64,000 bases of DNA from Orthonyx spaldingii (GCA_013397795.1 VZTJ01005907.1:1820988-1884987), one strand, 5' to 3'. Counted from the stretch's first letter, positions 54,201 to 62,639 are shown. The notes: generated from the sequence alone by a model not told the origin. A program made the numbers and translations.

Positions 54201-56206
54201 GGTTAAAAAAAGTAATTTTAAATTGCGTGTACATGTCGACCACGCCTTGCCCCTGCAGTGCACAAGTTTAACAACCAAGTCCTGCCACACCAGGCTCTGC
54301 CTCATAGTGATCAGATAGATCAACAGTACTTGAAAGTACGTTTTTCTAAGTAGGGACTGCAGAACTTGGTCATGTAAGTTTAGAAATTAAAACCATTAAA
54401 GTGCTCTGCTAGTGATACTATAAACTCTAGGGAATGTGTTGGCATAATGTGGCCCCTCAGAGCCCAAGGGTGGCTGCTCTCGCCTGGGTCAGGCTGCAAC
54501 TCAGGAAATGACAGTGGCGAGCAGCGGGCGCTGACTCACAGCTGGGGGCGGTTTGCTTGTAGATGGCTGTAGTAGTTCCTGTCCCCCCCAGCTGTCTGCC
54601 CGCCCTCCCTTTACTACAGGCGTGGCCTGTGCTCTATGAAGCAGTTGTTTAATCACTATAGTTTACAGTTCGTTACATCAAGAACTACAAGCACTGAATT
54701 CAAGTTTCAGTCATGCAGAGGAAGGTAGTTTGAAATATTTCAGCAGCTGTTTCCCAAGAAGCTGAGCTGCCCATGCAGCAAAGGTCAGGAGAGTAGTTGC
54801 TGAATGGGTTCCAGAGAAAGTTTTCCACTGAAAATAAGCCCTAGGAGTGTGGAAGTTATGCTCAGCTATGAAGCAGTTATCTGAAAATGCTTCAGACTGC
54901 ATTCTTCAAGATCCAGCAGCAACCTTGTAACGCAAGCTACAGTAAGACTTCCCTTTTCTCAGGCAAGCAGGGCAAAATTTAGTAAAGACAGCAAAATGTA
55001 ATATGTCTGTTTACTTACAGTTGAAGACATACAGTATTATGCAGGAGTACTGTCTGGTAGACTTTCAGAGAAAAGACGATTTCTCTTCCATTTCTTCCTG
55101 TTTCATTCTTGGTCTCTTCCCTGCCAAAAAGAAGAGAAAAAGCACAAGACACTTGACAATATAATGCCATCAAGAAAATGTATGAAGTGGTGAAAATGTT
55201 GTTTGATTCTGAAGTCTTCATTGCATATTTTGAGGAAATTTTGCTCTTAGTTGGGTGGAACTAAAAAAGATTAAGACCCAACTGGGAGAAATTTACTTAA
55301 GCTCACCATCAGTTAGAAGAAGAGTTTAACTGTGTTTGTATAGAGCCAGCACAATTGACAGAAGCATATGGACATGGCCATAACACAAATATATAATAAT
55401 CTTTTAATAGGCCTTTGTCCAAAGAGGGCTTCAGATAAATTTTAGGTATTCTCATCCAAAAATATATATTAATCTGAACAGAGTGGTCAAAGTTGAGGAA
55501 ATTTTTTTTTTCCTGGAAGAGATTTTCCCTTGTGATGTCCCTCTAGCTGACTACTGAGAATTTTAAAAAGTGGTTTAAAAGTTTCTCACTTAGTGATAAA
55601 TATCCCTTAAGAATAGTGACCAAGTTGACTTGTAGCATTTTTTCACATTAAACCACAAAATGCTTTTGCCAAGACTGTGTCATTGTGTCCATTTCACAGA
55701 TGAAAAACTGAGACATGTGGGAGAAATGTGATTTTAATAAGGGTTGTATGCCAGGTAAGTTGTAGAAGCTGGAACAGAACTCGCACCTCCTGCATCTCTC
55801 TGCCTAGGCTGCTCTCCGTTAGTCTACTGTGCCTGAAGTACACACTGATTTCAAGCAAGGAGCAAGACACAGCTGAATATCAGCGTAGGAAGTGGTTTCA
55901 TGATCATCCTACAATACATATTTTAAAAAGATACTAAGTACTGTTTTCAAGTGCAACTGTTGTCCAAAAATGAGTGCTGTCAGATTATGATTTTCATTTG
56001 TGTGGGTTGTTTTCCAGGCAGAAATTTTAACGGGCATCCCAGTTGGCAACCTTGAAGATGCTGAAAAGGTGGGACGCATGCTGTTAGAAAGAGGGTGTAA
56101 GCTCGTAATTGTTACTCTTGGAGCAGAAGGCTGCATGATGATATCAGGAGACGAACCCATTCCAAAGCACGTTCCTGCTGGGAAGGTCAGGGCTGTGGAC
56201 ACTACG
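6164..56206 (+). CDS. RBKS: RBKS ribokinase, exons 1-7 (3' end outside window)
   Basis: Ribokinase is a PfkB-family sugar kinase that converts D-ribose and ATP to ribose-5-phosphate, feeding nucleotide and pentose-phosphate metabolism. Seven exons join in phase to 252 codons; the human protein, as I recall it, is 322. Visible family features are the ribose-contact Asp14 in GSCMTD, the PfkB signature with GGKGANQ at 39-45, Glu141 in CQLEIT, NPAPA at 164-168, the phosphate/Mg motif NETE at 186-189, TLGAEG at 222-227 and DTT at 250-252, next to the cation site. The catalytic GAGDS loop should begin the next exon, which is not in the window. The start at 6164 is the only in-frame ATG near the conserved N-terminus. 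It makes the protein about 13 residues shorter at the N-terminus than my recollection of human. Confidence 0.96.
6451..6626 (+). mobile_element. CR1 LINE 3' fragment, plus strand
   Basis: Its reverse complement closely parallels the CR1 copy at 5322-5565, with the same GGATGACCCTGCCTGAAGCAGG and TGCCATGTGCTCTGGGATGA blocks. It ends in the CR1 terminal motif ATTCTGGGATTCTGAGATTCTGTGA. It is 5'-truncated. It lies in RBKS intron 1 in the sense orientation, just outside the CpG island. Confidence 0.88.
8681..8700 (+). repeat. Short interstitial telomere-like repeat
   Basis: The 20 bases hold two adjacent TTAGGG-type units followed by a degenerate TTAGGATTAGG. It is very short and could be chance, or a trace of telomere-sequence capture at a repaired break. 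Confidence 0.5.
16564..16610 (+). repeat. 27-bp tandem duplication
   Basis: The block ATCCTGTTAGTATT occurs at 16564 and again at 16591, with similar flanks (ATTCATTG versus GTTCAATC). This gives nearly two copies of a 27-bp unit. Confidence 0.6.
17165..17236 (+). mobile_element. CR1 LINE 3' tail, plus strand
   Basis: The segment reads GGCTGGGCAGTTGGACTTAATGATGG, then GGTTCCTTCCAACTGAACTATT, then an ATTCT-type tail. This is the last 70 or so bases of a 5'-truncated CR1. An AT dinucleotide run follows at about 17243-17264. Confidence 0.75.
17243..17264. repeat. (AT)n microsatellite
   Basis: A run of alternating A and T, about 10 units, directly after the CR1 tail. CR1 and other LINE tails often seed simple repeats. 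Confidence 0.8.
17727..17770 (+). repeat. 23-bp tandem duplication
   Basis: ATGACAAGAACAAGGACCCTG occurs at 17727 and again, without change, at 17750. The unit is 23 bp with nearly two copies. The identity of the copies suggests a recent slippage event. Confidence 0.8.
18866..18950. repeat. AT-rich low-complexity tract
   Basis: Repeated TATTTATATATATC-like units made of A and T with occasional C and G. It is an imperfect microsatellite without coding potential. Confidence 0.7.
22540..22690 (+). mobile_element. Ancient MIR/L2-like remnant
   Basis: The order of short blocks fits the shared MIR/L2 core and tail: GCCACTGGCTTCTTGACTGACCC, then a degraded TGACTAAGTTCC..CCC, then ACAGGAGTAATGATG. 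It is strongly diverged. A small 8-bp inverted repeat (CAAGGCAT/ATGCCTTG, 22562-22588) lies within it. The assignment is from memory of the consensus. Confidence 0.45.
23663..23905 (-). mobile_element. CR1 LINE fragment, minus strand
   Basis: Reverse complement of a CR1 3' region. It starts with CACAGAATCACAGAACATTC, then GCCATGAGCAGGGACACTTCCC, then CTGGCCTTGAACGCTGCC and GGGGCATCCACAACCTCCCTGG, ending near TAATTTCTTCC. It is of a different subtype from the next copy and ends about 25 bp before it. Confidence 0.9.
23932..24405 (-). mobile_element. CR1 LINE fragment, minus strand
   Basis: Starts with GTCACAGAATAGTTGAAGGTGG, then the CTGCTCAAGCAGGGTCATCC block shared with the two promoter-flanking CR1 copies, then CTCCTGTTCAGGTGGAACTT, CCCATTGCCTCTTGTCCTA and GGCTGAACAGGCTTCTCTCC, ending near GAGGAGCCCAGAACTCAG. 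It is tandem with, or inserted at the 5' side of, the copy at 23663-23905. Confidence 0.92.
25613..25745 (+). CDS. RBKS: RBKS exon 2
   Basis: 133 nt encoding the end of Ser17 to Lys61. It contains the lid-forming segment and the PfkB signature 1, with G39-G40-K41-G42-A43-N44. In E. coli RbsK the matching Gly-Gly and Asn46 hold ribose. The donor is GTAAGC. The acceptor is unusual: the 30 bases before AATAG have no pyrimidine tract. The boundary is fixed by protein homology (SLTTRLPKAGETI). Skipping this exon would shift the frame. Confidence 0.96.
25746..31081 (+). other. RBKS: RBKS intron 2 (5.3 kb)
   Basis: Canonical GTAAGC...TATAG ends. It is AT-rich, with a pyrimidine-rich tract near 27078-27185 and no recognisable gene. 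The longest ORF is a 123-codon minus-strand frame at 29335-29706. It matches nothing I know and has no splice or promoter context to support it. Confidence 0.85.
27078..27185 (+). repeat. Pyrimidine-rich microsatellite (TTTC/TCTG/TC)
   Basis: About 105 bp consisting almost wholly of T and C with a few G, in successive CTTT, CTGT and CT units. It is a slippage-prone tract within intron 2. Confidence 0.85.
31082..31145 (+). CDS. RBKS: RBKS exon 3
   Basis: 64 nt encoding residues 62-82 and the first base of 83 (VGKDSFGNDYVDNLKKNGIST). The VGKD..G segment completes the conserved N-terminal PfkB region. The acceptor is TTTTGTATAG and the donor GTAAAA. The exon is preceded by a moderately pyrimidine-rich stretch. 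Confidence 0.95.
31146..33901 (+). other. RBKS: RBKS intron 3 (2.8 kb)
   Basis: GTAAAA...TTCTTAG ends. AT-rich sequence. Short ORFs such as the 108-codon frame at 33077-33403 have no recognisable features. No repeat or RNA gene seen. Confidence 0.85.
33902..33964 (+). CDS. RBKS: RBKS exon 4
   Basis: 63 nt encoding residues 83-103 and the first base of 104. It includes the TDAATGTASIIV strand, which in the family lines the substrate side. The donor is GTACAT. Two AG acceptors lie nine bases apart (33900-33901 and 33909-33910). The upstream one keeps the length of the human protein and follows a good pyrimidine tract, so it is taken as the exon start. Confidence 0.93.
34184..34412. repeat. Direct repeat copy A (offset 672 bp)
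   Basis: The sequence from CATAATTCAATCAGCCAGCTGATC to ATGTCTTTTCAA is matched without net gaps at 34856-35084. About the first 115 bp are not CR1. The remainder is the 3' end of a minus-strand CR1 that continues to about 34600. Confidence 0.9.
34298..34600 (-). mobile_element. CR1 LINE fragment, minus strand
   Basis: Reverse complement of a CR1-Y-like 3' end. It has TTAGGTTGAAATAGACCTTTT, GGAGTCCAACCATTAAGCC, CCACTAAACCATCTACCTAAG, GTGAAGAAATTTTTCCTAATA and TTGAGGCCATTTCCTCTGGTCC. The 5' end is truncated. Confidence 0.9.
34856..35084. repeat. Direct repeat copy B (offset 672 bp)
   Basis: Second copy of the block at 34184-34412. It shows many substitutions but keeps collinear spacing throughout. 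It stops at ATGTCTTTTCAA, while copy A continues deeper into the CR1. Confidence 0.9.
34972..35084 (-). mobile_element. CR1 LINE 3' fragment, minus strand
   Basis: Same subtype as the copy at 34298-34600 and short, with ATCATTCAGGTTGATAAAGACC, GAGTCCAACCATTTCCCG and CACTAAACCATATACTTAAG. It is part of repeat copy B. Confidence 0.85.
41108..41272 (+). CDS. RBKS: RBKS exon 5
   Basis: 165 nt encoding the end of Gly104 to the start of Val159. It holds QNVIVIVPGANLFL, which corresponds to the AGAN strand, and CQLEIT with Glu141, equivalent to the ribose-contacting Glu143 of E. coli RbsK. The acceptor is TTCTCTTTAG and the donor GTAATT. The residue before GAN is Pro112; in the human and E. coli sequences I remember it is Ala. 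Confidence 0.96.
41756..41773. repeat. Poly(A) run
   Basis: About 18 consecutive A. I see no retrocopy immediately upstream that it could terminate. Confidence 0.8.
42120..42235 (-). mobile_element. Ancient MIR/L3-like remnant
   Basis: The blocks GTCACACAGCAGATGAGGGATGG and CCTGGGATCAGAACTA follow the reverse complement of the common MIR/L3 core (AGTCACACAGC..GTGGCAGAGCCGGGA). Strongly diverged; the assignment is tentative. Confidence 0.4.
43122..43268 (+). repeat. Purine-rich compound microsatellite (GGAGGCAT/GGCA/GGAA)
   Basis: About 147 bp in which GGAGGCAT units pass into GGAGGCAG, then GGCA x4, then an uninterrupted GGAA run of about 10 units (43226-43268). The plus strand is almost pure G and A. 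The Gly/Arg-rich and Pro/Ser/Leu-rich ORFs across it on both strands are artefacts of the repeat. Confidence 0.95.
44351..44602 (+). mobile_element. CR1 LINE fragment, plus strand, internally deleted
   Basis: Has AATCTCATGAGGTTTGACAAA, CAAGTGCAAGGTGTTGCACC, GGCAGCCCTGGGGAGAAGG, then a jump to CAGGACAAGGTGAAATGG and the tail CCATTCTATGATTCGGTGATTCTGTGA. The step between the ORF2 end and the tail indicates an internal deletion. Confidence 0.9.
45040..45095. repeat. 20-bp-arm inverted repeat (hairpin)
   Basis: Arms at 45040-45059 and 45076-45095 are complementary at 19 of 20 positions, and the odd one is a G-T pair. The loop is 16 nt. Each arm includes ATGTGATCACAT or a one-base variant; this motif is itself a palindrome. 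It could be a tiny MITE relic, a hairpin RNA source or chance. Confidence 0.85.
46110..46165 (-). mobile_element. Possible MIR-like fragment
   Basis: GATGAGGATACAGAAACTGAGAGTCA resembles the reverse complement of the MIR tail. Too short to be sure. Confidence 0.3.
46266..46357 (+). CDS. RBKS: RBKS exon 6
   Basis: 92 nt encoding the end of Val159 to Glu189. It contains KTLFNPAPALADLDPQFY and, at the end, CCNETE. In E. coli RbsK the equivalent Asn187 and Glu190 bind the metal-phosphate. The acceptor has a long T-run before CCAG and the donor is GTAATG. Reading on through the donor stays open for about 83 codons, so intron retention would give a long abnormal tail rather than an immediate stop. 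Confidence 0.96.
51718..51845 (+). mobile_element. Ancient L3 (CR1-L3)-like remnant
   Basis: TTATTATTTATTATTTCTCC, then GTGCTAGGTGTACAAAACCC and CTGCTCCCCAAAGAATTAATA follow the order of the L3 3' end (TATTATTATT..GTGCTAGGCACTGTACA..CCTGCCCCAAAGAGCTTACAAT). Confidence 0.55.
51878..52470 (-). mobile_element. CR1 LINE fragment, minus strand
   Basis: The longest CR1 here, about 590 bp. It has CTAGTCCAACACCCTGATGA, CCCAGGGTTGGAGACTGCG, TTCCACTGCTTCATCACCC, GGTGAAAAAGCTTGTCCTAAT, GCCTCTAGCCCTGTCCCTG and GGCTGAACAATCCTGC, down to the 5' side near CCTGGAAGTGGCTGCCCC. It is moderately diverged and the ORF2 part is broken. Confidence 0.9.
53780..53860 (+). mobile_element. Possible L3-like remnant
   Basis: CACAGTGTACCAGGTGTTCTG followed by ATACATAGTTCCTGATCCAGAG loosely resembles the L3 3' end. 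Weak. Confidence 0.25.
54440..54630. promoter_or_regulatory. GC-rich patch with AP-1 and GC boxes (candidate enhancer)
   Basis: About 190 bp of much higher GC than the surrounding intron. It contains TGACTCA (54532-54538, exact AP-1 core), GGGGGCGG (54544-54551), two CAGCTG E-boxes (in CACAGCTGGG and CCCAGCTGTC) and GGCGTGGCC. CpGs are retained. No ORF of interest crosses it. Regulatory function is inferred. Confidence 0.35.
55680..55850 (-). mobile_element. Ancient MIR/L3-like remnant
   Basis: CCATTTCACAGATGAAAAACTGAGACA, then AGAAGCTGGAACAGAACTCGCACC, then TCTGCCTAGGCTGCTCTCC follow the reverse complement of the MIR/L3 core (CCATTTTACAGATGAGGAAACTGAGGCA..AGCCGGGAATAGAACCC). Confidence 0.55.
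56018..56206 (+). CDS. RBKS: RBKS exon 7
   Basis: 189 nt, 63 whole codons (190-252). It contains AEILTG completing NETEAE, a helix-rich stretch, TLGAEG at 222-227 (nucleotide binding) and AVDTT at 248-252, adjacent to the monovalent-cation site. The acceptor is TTTTCCAG and the donor GTACGT. The exon is in phase 0 at both ends, so skipping would keep the frame but remove most of the ATP site. The next exon should start with GAGDS. Confidence 0.96.
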
Positions 56207-57204
56207 GTACGTTTTTGTGGTTTAACTGTCTTGCTTTGGAAAAGACTGCTTAAGCACTAGGGGAAAGCAGTGAGTAATCAGCCAAATCTTTGGGCACAAA
56301 GGCTAATTTATGATGTGAAATTGATATCTTGCTTCCAGTGTCTCATATATTAAATGTCAGTTCACCTGAGTTTAAAGTCTGTATTGTAGATGAGCTAGAA
56401 TTATTATACATACTGAAGGTGTCCTCATGTTCCTCCTGTACTGAAGTAAGTACCTGTCTCTGACTGTAGTGTGTGATGCCAATGGCTTGAGCTGCAGTCC
56501 TGTTTTTTCACCTTTTCCCTGTCATTTAATTCATCTTGTCCAGAACTCAAACACTGTGATAGAATGGAGATACCACTCACAGTCTGAAACGGAATGCTTG
56601 ATTCTTCTGACAAAGTATAAATTACTTACCAAATCTGGCATAAGGTATTTAAAGACAATTTTTACAGAATATAGTGGAAAACTCCCCCAAAAGTTCTTGC
56701 TGCTTCATGATGACCGTTTCATGATGCTAGGTAAGGGATACTTGGTCAGACGCATTTTAATATTTGACATTAGGGTACTCTTTTGCTTCCTGCTCAGAAC
56801 TAAGTGCAGAAAACATACTCTGTGAAACCACAAAATACGATACCCCCAGCAAAAGATAAAAACAGGACAGGCAATAGTTAAGATAACATTGCTATGAAAA
56901 CCTTACCACATTGCACATATGGGGCTATTTTGTGTTCTTAGTATTATCTGACATAAATCCAAAATAATTCCAGTGGAGTTACTGAGAGCAGAGCAGGTCG
57001 TGTTATATGTACTAACTATACATTTAAATGCCTGTTATAATAACGTCATATTACATATGTTCTGTTACAATAGTTCATTAAAATCCTGGAGATTTTACCA
57101 TCTGGTACATTCCATATCTGAATTGCATTAATAACAACTAGTTCTTGTCGCATGTTTTTTATCCATGGACTTCATACTGATTCACAAAGAGGAAAGGCAA
57201 CTGC

Positions 57205-57300
57205 TTAAAGGATGAGGAAACAGAGGCACAGGGAGCTGAAATTACCTTAGGTCAGTAGTAGAGCTAAGAGTAAAGTCACTTCATCTCAATCAGAAGATTG
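57205..57300 (-). mobile_element. Ancient MIR-like remnant
   Basis: GGATGAGGAAACAGAGGCACAGGGAG, then ACCTTAGGTCAGTAGTAGAGCTAAGAG match the reverse complement of the MIR/L2 tail (GATGAGGAAACTGAGGCACAGAGAG..AAGGTCACACAGCTAGTAAG). Confidence 0.65.
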
Positions 57301-59859
57301 TTCATAGGTTTGGACTGCGATATTCTGATACTGTGGAAAGCATTGTTTCATTGTTCAATATAATCTTTTTCTGTATAACTCTGAAGTAGAGATACCTTGG
57401 CTTTATTTTCCTCTCTTACCCCTCTGTCATTTATAAATTTGACCTTGGGTTAGTGCTGGTTTTGGAATGTCTTAAATTTCTGTTTAGGGGAAGGAGACAT
57501 CACTGTACTCTGCATAAGGTTCTTGGTAGGGCACTACAGATGCCAAATTGCCTCTGCTTGCTTTTAGCTCAGAATTAGAAGTGCCAAGGAAGTGAAAGGC
57601 AGACTTCCCAAAGCTGCCCAGAAACAGGATTTGTTAGCTTGGGAGCAACACCTTGTGAACCTGGCAGTATGGCTTCTTGCTCTGAGCTGGTAAATCCACT
57701 ACTGCTATCAAAGCTTACTGTTAGAGTTTTTTTCTGTATCACACAGAAGTGATGTTGAAGAAATATATGTGATCTGCTTCTTCAAAAGAAGAAAATTGCT
57801 TCCAGATCAGCTATTGTTTGATATCTTAAAGATTTGCTGCTCTTGGAATAAAACAGCAACACTGAAACCACACACTGTGGATGAAAAATGCTTTTTATCT
57901 TGCCCAGCAGTTCGGAGTTTCATGTCTGAACTAATGTAATGCTCCTCTTTTTTTTTTAATTCTTTTTATTTTAAATAAAAACATTTTCTTTTCGTTTACT
58001 AAGTCCTCGCCCTGCCTCCTTGTGGCCAACAGGTTATTGGCTCCCAGATAGCAGAGGATTTTCACAGTTAATTTTGTTAATCCAGTTAAATACCAGTGGG
58101 TTGTTTTCAGTAAAACAGCTGTGCTTGGTTTATTCTTGCAGCCTGAATGAAAAAATATGTGTTGGCCTTCCATTACAAAAGTCTTACAGTGCTTAGCCTG
58201 ATTATCACTTTGCCTGAAAGCAAGTGGTTTTAAAGCAACTCGTACAAACACGAAGTAAAATAATGTCATCCCCAACTAACCTGGATTGCTCTATTATTAA
58301 ACATTAAACATTCTAGTAGGAAATGTTACTTTCTTCAAGGCATGTCCACAGTAGATCCTTCCTCAGGGGAAGGATCAGTTGCTAAGGTGTCTAACCAAGT
58401 AGCCCACAGGATGTTCAGAGTTGTTCATGTGTATGCTCTTATCCTGCCGTTTGATACTAAAAAAAAAAAGTTGCTACCTTAAACTGCCCTGACTTCAGCA
58501 TCTCGAGGGACTAGGCACAATCACATCAGCTTATGTGCCTGTATCTGTATTGATACTGTTTAGATCTGCAGAAGGTAAAGTTACTGCCAGACAAAAAGAG
58601 TTAAATGACATGTGTCTATCACAGAATTTGCAAAAGGCTACAGAGTCCTAGTTAAAAAACAGAGCTTGCCATTTAGAAGATACACATGTAAGATACAAAA
58701 TTAGCTTCAAAGTCCCCTTTCACTGTAGAAATTTTCCATAGCTGCTACCACTGCCCAGAGTCCTCTCTGCAGCACTGCAACTTCAGTGCTGACTCCTTGT
58801 AATTTCTGTTGCCCACAGCAATTTTAGGAATTTTTGAACAACAAAGTACTTGGGTAGGTACAGCCACAAAGTTTGAGAATTTGAGTTCCTTGTCCCAGGT
58901 TTGTGTGCTCCCCATTCTCCGTGTTCACAGGTTCATCAAAGACACTAAGGACTGATAGGCTGTAGAGCCTGGCTCTTCCTCCCTACCCTTGAGGTAGTTA
59001 ATCTAAGTGTTTATTGGCAGAACACTGGGAAAAGCTGGCTCCATCTCCCACTCTGTGGTGGAACATGAATCTTCAAGATTGAAAATCTGGCGTTTTTCAC
59101 CCACACTAAATCAATACTATAAAGAGGGGGAAAAGGCCTGTTGATTCTTTTTTTTAACACTAATTATCTTAGTGTGGGCTTTAGTAATGTATGCAATGCT
59201 TCTCATGACTGCTAGCAGAGCTCTCCATACGCAGTCCAAAACATGTAGAGCACGAATAGTCGTTCAGAGGGAAGTTTTGCAAGACATGGTATTGTAAAGC
59301 TGAAACATCTGTTTCTCCTGTTACAGCTAAATGGTGCAATAAGCTTTTGCTAAGAAAATTAACTTTCCCCTCATTTTACTAGTTCCTGCTGTCTACTTTC
59401 TATATGCAAATTTTAAATAAACAGAAAAATAAGCGAATTATTGAAAAATTGTCCTCGAATTTTCTGTATGACAGAAAGATCTGATTAAGCCCACTAGCTA
59501 TATCAATTTGTATTTGAAACAGTTGACGTACATGAAACATTTGACACATAATAAAGTTCTAATATAGGTACACATTATATTCTATTTTCATTACTTTAAA
59601 TAGTTGCTTTTAAATTTACTGGACTATATTAAGTTAAATATATGCATTTACTTTATTTTTGGAAGAAGCTATTTCCACTCTAGGTGAAACTAGTACATGA
59701 AGCTACATTAAAATAGCTGTGAAGGATAATTATATAATTCCATTTATATGACACTTCTTCTGTTGGTAGCAGAAGGTTTCACAAATCATTCACAAATTTG
59801 GTAAGCATTTCATAGAAAACAATAATATCATATACACACATTTTGCAGTTGTGTGTATG

Positions 59860-60060
59860 TGAAGCTGTTTGCCTGCTGCTGGAGCAGAAGCACAGCTGAG
59901 GTGGAGCACGGCAGCTGCTCACAAACAGCTGTGGGACATGACCGAACACCATCATGTCAGAATTGTACTTGAGGTGAAGTGGAAGATCTGTGTGATGAAC
60001 CACACGATGATCCTGGATTTTGACATCTGCTGCTGCAGTAGCCCTGAACAAGCTGTCTTG
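59860..60060. promoter_or_regulatory. E-box cluster (candidate enhancer)
   Basis: Three CAGCTG E-boxes at 59893, 59912 and 59926 fall within 39 bp of a GC-richer patch. CAGCTG is the form bound by MyoD/ASCL1-type bHLH dimers. A 122-codon plus-strand ORF (59869-60237) crosses the patch but has no family features. Function is inferred from motif density only. Confidence 0.3.
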
Positions 60061-60344
60061 GCAGACATACGTGGTCTGATGAGAGACAAGGCCACAACAT
60101 CATCCATACTGGAGAATGAAGCTCTGTTCTTTTTGCCCCTTCACCCTCGCTCTCCCGCTCTGCTTCTGACAATCATGCAAAGTGTAATTTACAGCACTAT
60201 TTACATCTATTTACATTTACTAATTATATTCCATTGAAACTGCCAAGGAAAATTTGTCAGAAGAATGTAATTACTCAAAGCTGGAATTCAGCCAGCAGTC
60301 AGATTAGTTCCCTTCCATTTTGAAAAAAAGCACTATGGGATAGT

Positions 60345-60730
60345 ATGGAGCTGAGTGCTTCAAGTGACAGCTGGGAACCAAGTCGAGTCCCTGAGGTACT
60401 GCCAGAGGCCTGCCTGGGGCTTGGTATGTGCAGGTGGGCTTCGTGGAGGCATCCAGGCTGTCTGGAGCTCCAGCTTACTCAGGATCTGGACTTCAGAGCC
60501 ACGTTAGGCCTCCTCTGGAGGTGGGGCAGTCTGGTGGTCAGTTGGCTATGGCAGGCTGGAACGTGTCTGCTGGCTCTGGAATTTGCTCTGTGCTTGCTCC
60601 TTGCAGTTGAAGGTGGGGTGTCCTGTCTAGGGTCCGTTATTTGAATCGGCGAGCTGGCACTGGCAGGATCTCTCCAGTGCAGTGGCATTAGTGGAAAATG
60701 GGGCGCTCTCTAAGAAAGTTGGAGCTCCCT
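60345..60730. other. GC-rich patch of unknown origin
   Basis: About 385 bp of GC-rich sequence with abrupt edges inside AT-rich intron. It has a 99-codon plus-strand frame (60345-60644), rich in Leu, Trp and Ser, and an opposing 69-codon minus-strand frame. I recognise neither. It could be a repeat family I do not know, a decayed retrocopy, or a regulatory element. Confidence 0.3.
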
Positions 60731-61779
60731 GTCTGTTGGCCCCCCATTTCTAGGTTACAGTACTGAGATCACTTTGGGGAGGAGGTCATCTAGAGTTAGT
60801 TTTTATAGCCTCTCATTCACTCCATAGCCCAGCTTGGATGAAGATGCTGAATATATACTTGCACCAGTTAGGGAGACTTTCTAATTTTTGTCTCATCTGG
60901 TCTTTCTAATGCATAGTATAGTTGCTCTCTTTAAGATCTCTTCATCAGTTGACCTCCAGGTTTACACATACCACTGTTGTGTGCAAAAAGTCCTGCATTA
61001 GCACACTCACAGCCAGGAAATAAGGCATCTGCATGTCTGGCTTAGGCATGGATGCACTTGGGCACACAGTATTTAAATGAAAATTTGGAATCACTTTTCA
61101 CAATGCTGCCCCTAGTAATCACAGCAAGTCAATGGTCTCCCTTATAAATGTCATGGAGAACCTAGAATATTTAACTTTACAGTATTTCTAAGCACAATCA
61201 TTACATTTACCCTGTAATTTCTTATATTTACCAGCATCTGGTTGTGCTTTGTGGATACAGAGATAGCACAACCTGCTAAGAGAAGCTCACAGGTTGAAGT
61301 GCCATGCTTGTAAACATGAAACTCATGTAGGAAACAGGATAAAATTCAACATTCAATCTACTCTGCCTGAAATTTGACATGAGCATGTGATTTATTCTAT
61401 ATAGTCCATTTCTGTGTAATATTCTCAGACATATGATACATACTATTTGTCATAATCATAAATGTTACCATTATTTTTTTCATGTCAGTTCTGCAAAAGA
61501 AAGGCTCATTGCTACAATATGAATTGTCATCAGATGTTTTGTGTTCAAATTGTGTTGTTTCCCTCAGATTTCTTATTACAATTTATTAGATCTGTCTCTT
61601 TTACTAGGAGAGAGAGTTATGAAGGCTGTCTTTAAACAGTAGATTGCTCACTGAGCAGCTTTGTATTGAACTCTGAAGATGTTACACAACCTTTATTTTA
61701 ATACAGCCTCATATAAGTGTATAGCTATATAATTTTAGATATGTCAGAATATTCAGGCCTGTGCAGCAATTGTGGTCTA

Positions 61780-61915
61780 AAGAAGGCAATGTGGTTTAGC
61801 AATTTGAACAAAAGACTGATTAAGAGTTCCAGGGCTCTGCAAAAGACTTGCTGTAAATCCTTGGAAGAGTTACGTGTCTTCTTTGTATCCCAATTTATCT
61901 GTCCATAAATTGAAG
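61780..61915 (+). mobile_element. Ancient MIR/L3-like remnant
   Basis: GGCAATGTGGTTTAGCAATTTG, then AGAGTTCCAGGGCTCTGC, then TGTAAATCCTTGGAAGAGTTACGTG and CAATTTATCTGTCCATAAATTG follow the full MIR order (AGTGTGGTNTAGTGG..GGGTTC..CTCTGC..TGACCTTGGGCAAGTCACTT..TTTCCTCATCTGTAAAATG). This is the best of the old remnants. Confidence 0.65.
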
Positions 61916-62639
61916 CTGCTGTTAATGTGTTGCATATAAGCCATGAGAAGTCTGTTAGAGATCAGAACAGAACCTGGGAGGCCTTTTTCCCAGGCTTGTC
62001 ATATAACCTCAGGCCAGTTGTGCTTCTTTGGGGGCTTTGCAAACTCATTGAAGTGCTTCTGCTTGAAGTTGAGAGGTCTTGTCTGTAAAAATATGGTTTA
62101 CACTAAAATTCTCTGACTTAGCTGTATCTTCTGGTTTGGAGGAAGCCTGAGCCAGAGGAGTGAAGTGGACACTGAAATAAAGCCTTAGAATATAAATAAA
62201 TCCAAAACAGTCCTCCTAATAACAGCAATTCTTTGTCTCCTGACTTTGTGGCCTAACGTCTGAGGCTCAAGGGGATATAAATACAACACTCTGTGCAATG
62301 ACTAATTACTCAAAATTCTGTGCATCAGCAGAAGTGGGACTTGTGGTTGACTCTAATATTATCAAATGCCTTTGCTATTTAATAATCTTGTAGCCGTACA
62401 TTATTTAGCATGCCGTTTGCACAAAGAACAGTGATTTTATTTCAGCTATCTCTCAACAAAGTAAAAATGCAGCTGGTAGTAAATGAAGCATTTGGCAGAC
62501 AATGTGTCTGATGTACAGTTCTCTAACTTGCTAAGAAAAGAAAAATGTTGAATGTTTAACCTTTCCCTACCCAAGGATATAGCAAGGAGTAAACCTTTGT
62601 GGTTTTCCTTTTTCTCTTCACTAAGACTAAAATGTAGCC

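Larger units (their letters stand above)
46358..56017 (+). other. RBKS: RBKS intron 6 (9.7 kb)
   Basis: GTAATG...TTTTCCAG ends. It contains L3/MIR-like remnants near 51718, 53780 and 55680, a CR1 at 51878-52470 and a GC-rich patch at 54440-54630. ORFs such as 48723-49133 (136 codons) are hydrophobic AT-rich frames with no family match. No RNA gene seen. Confidence 0.85.
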
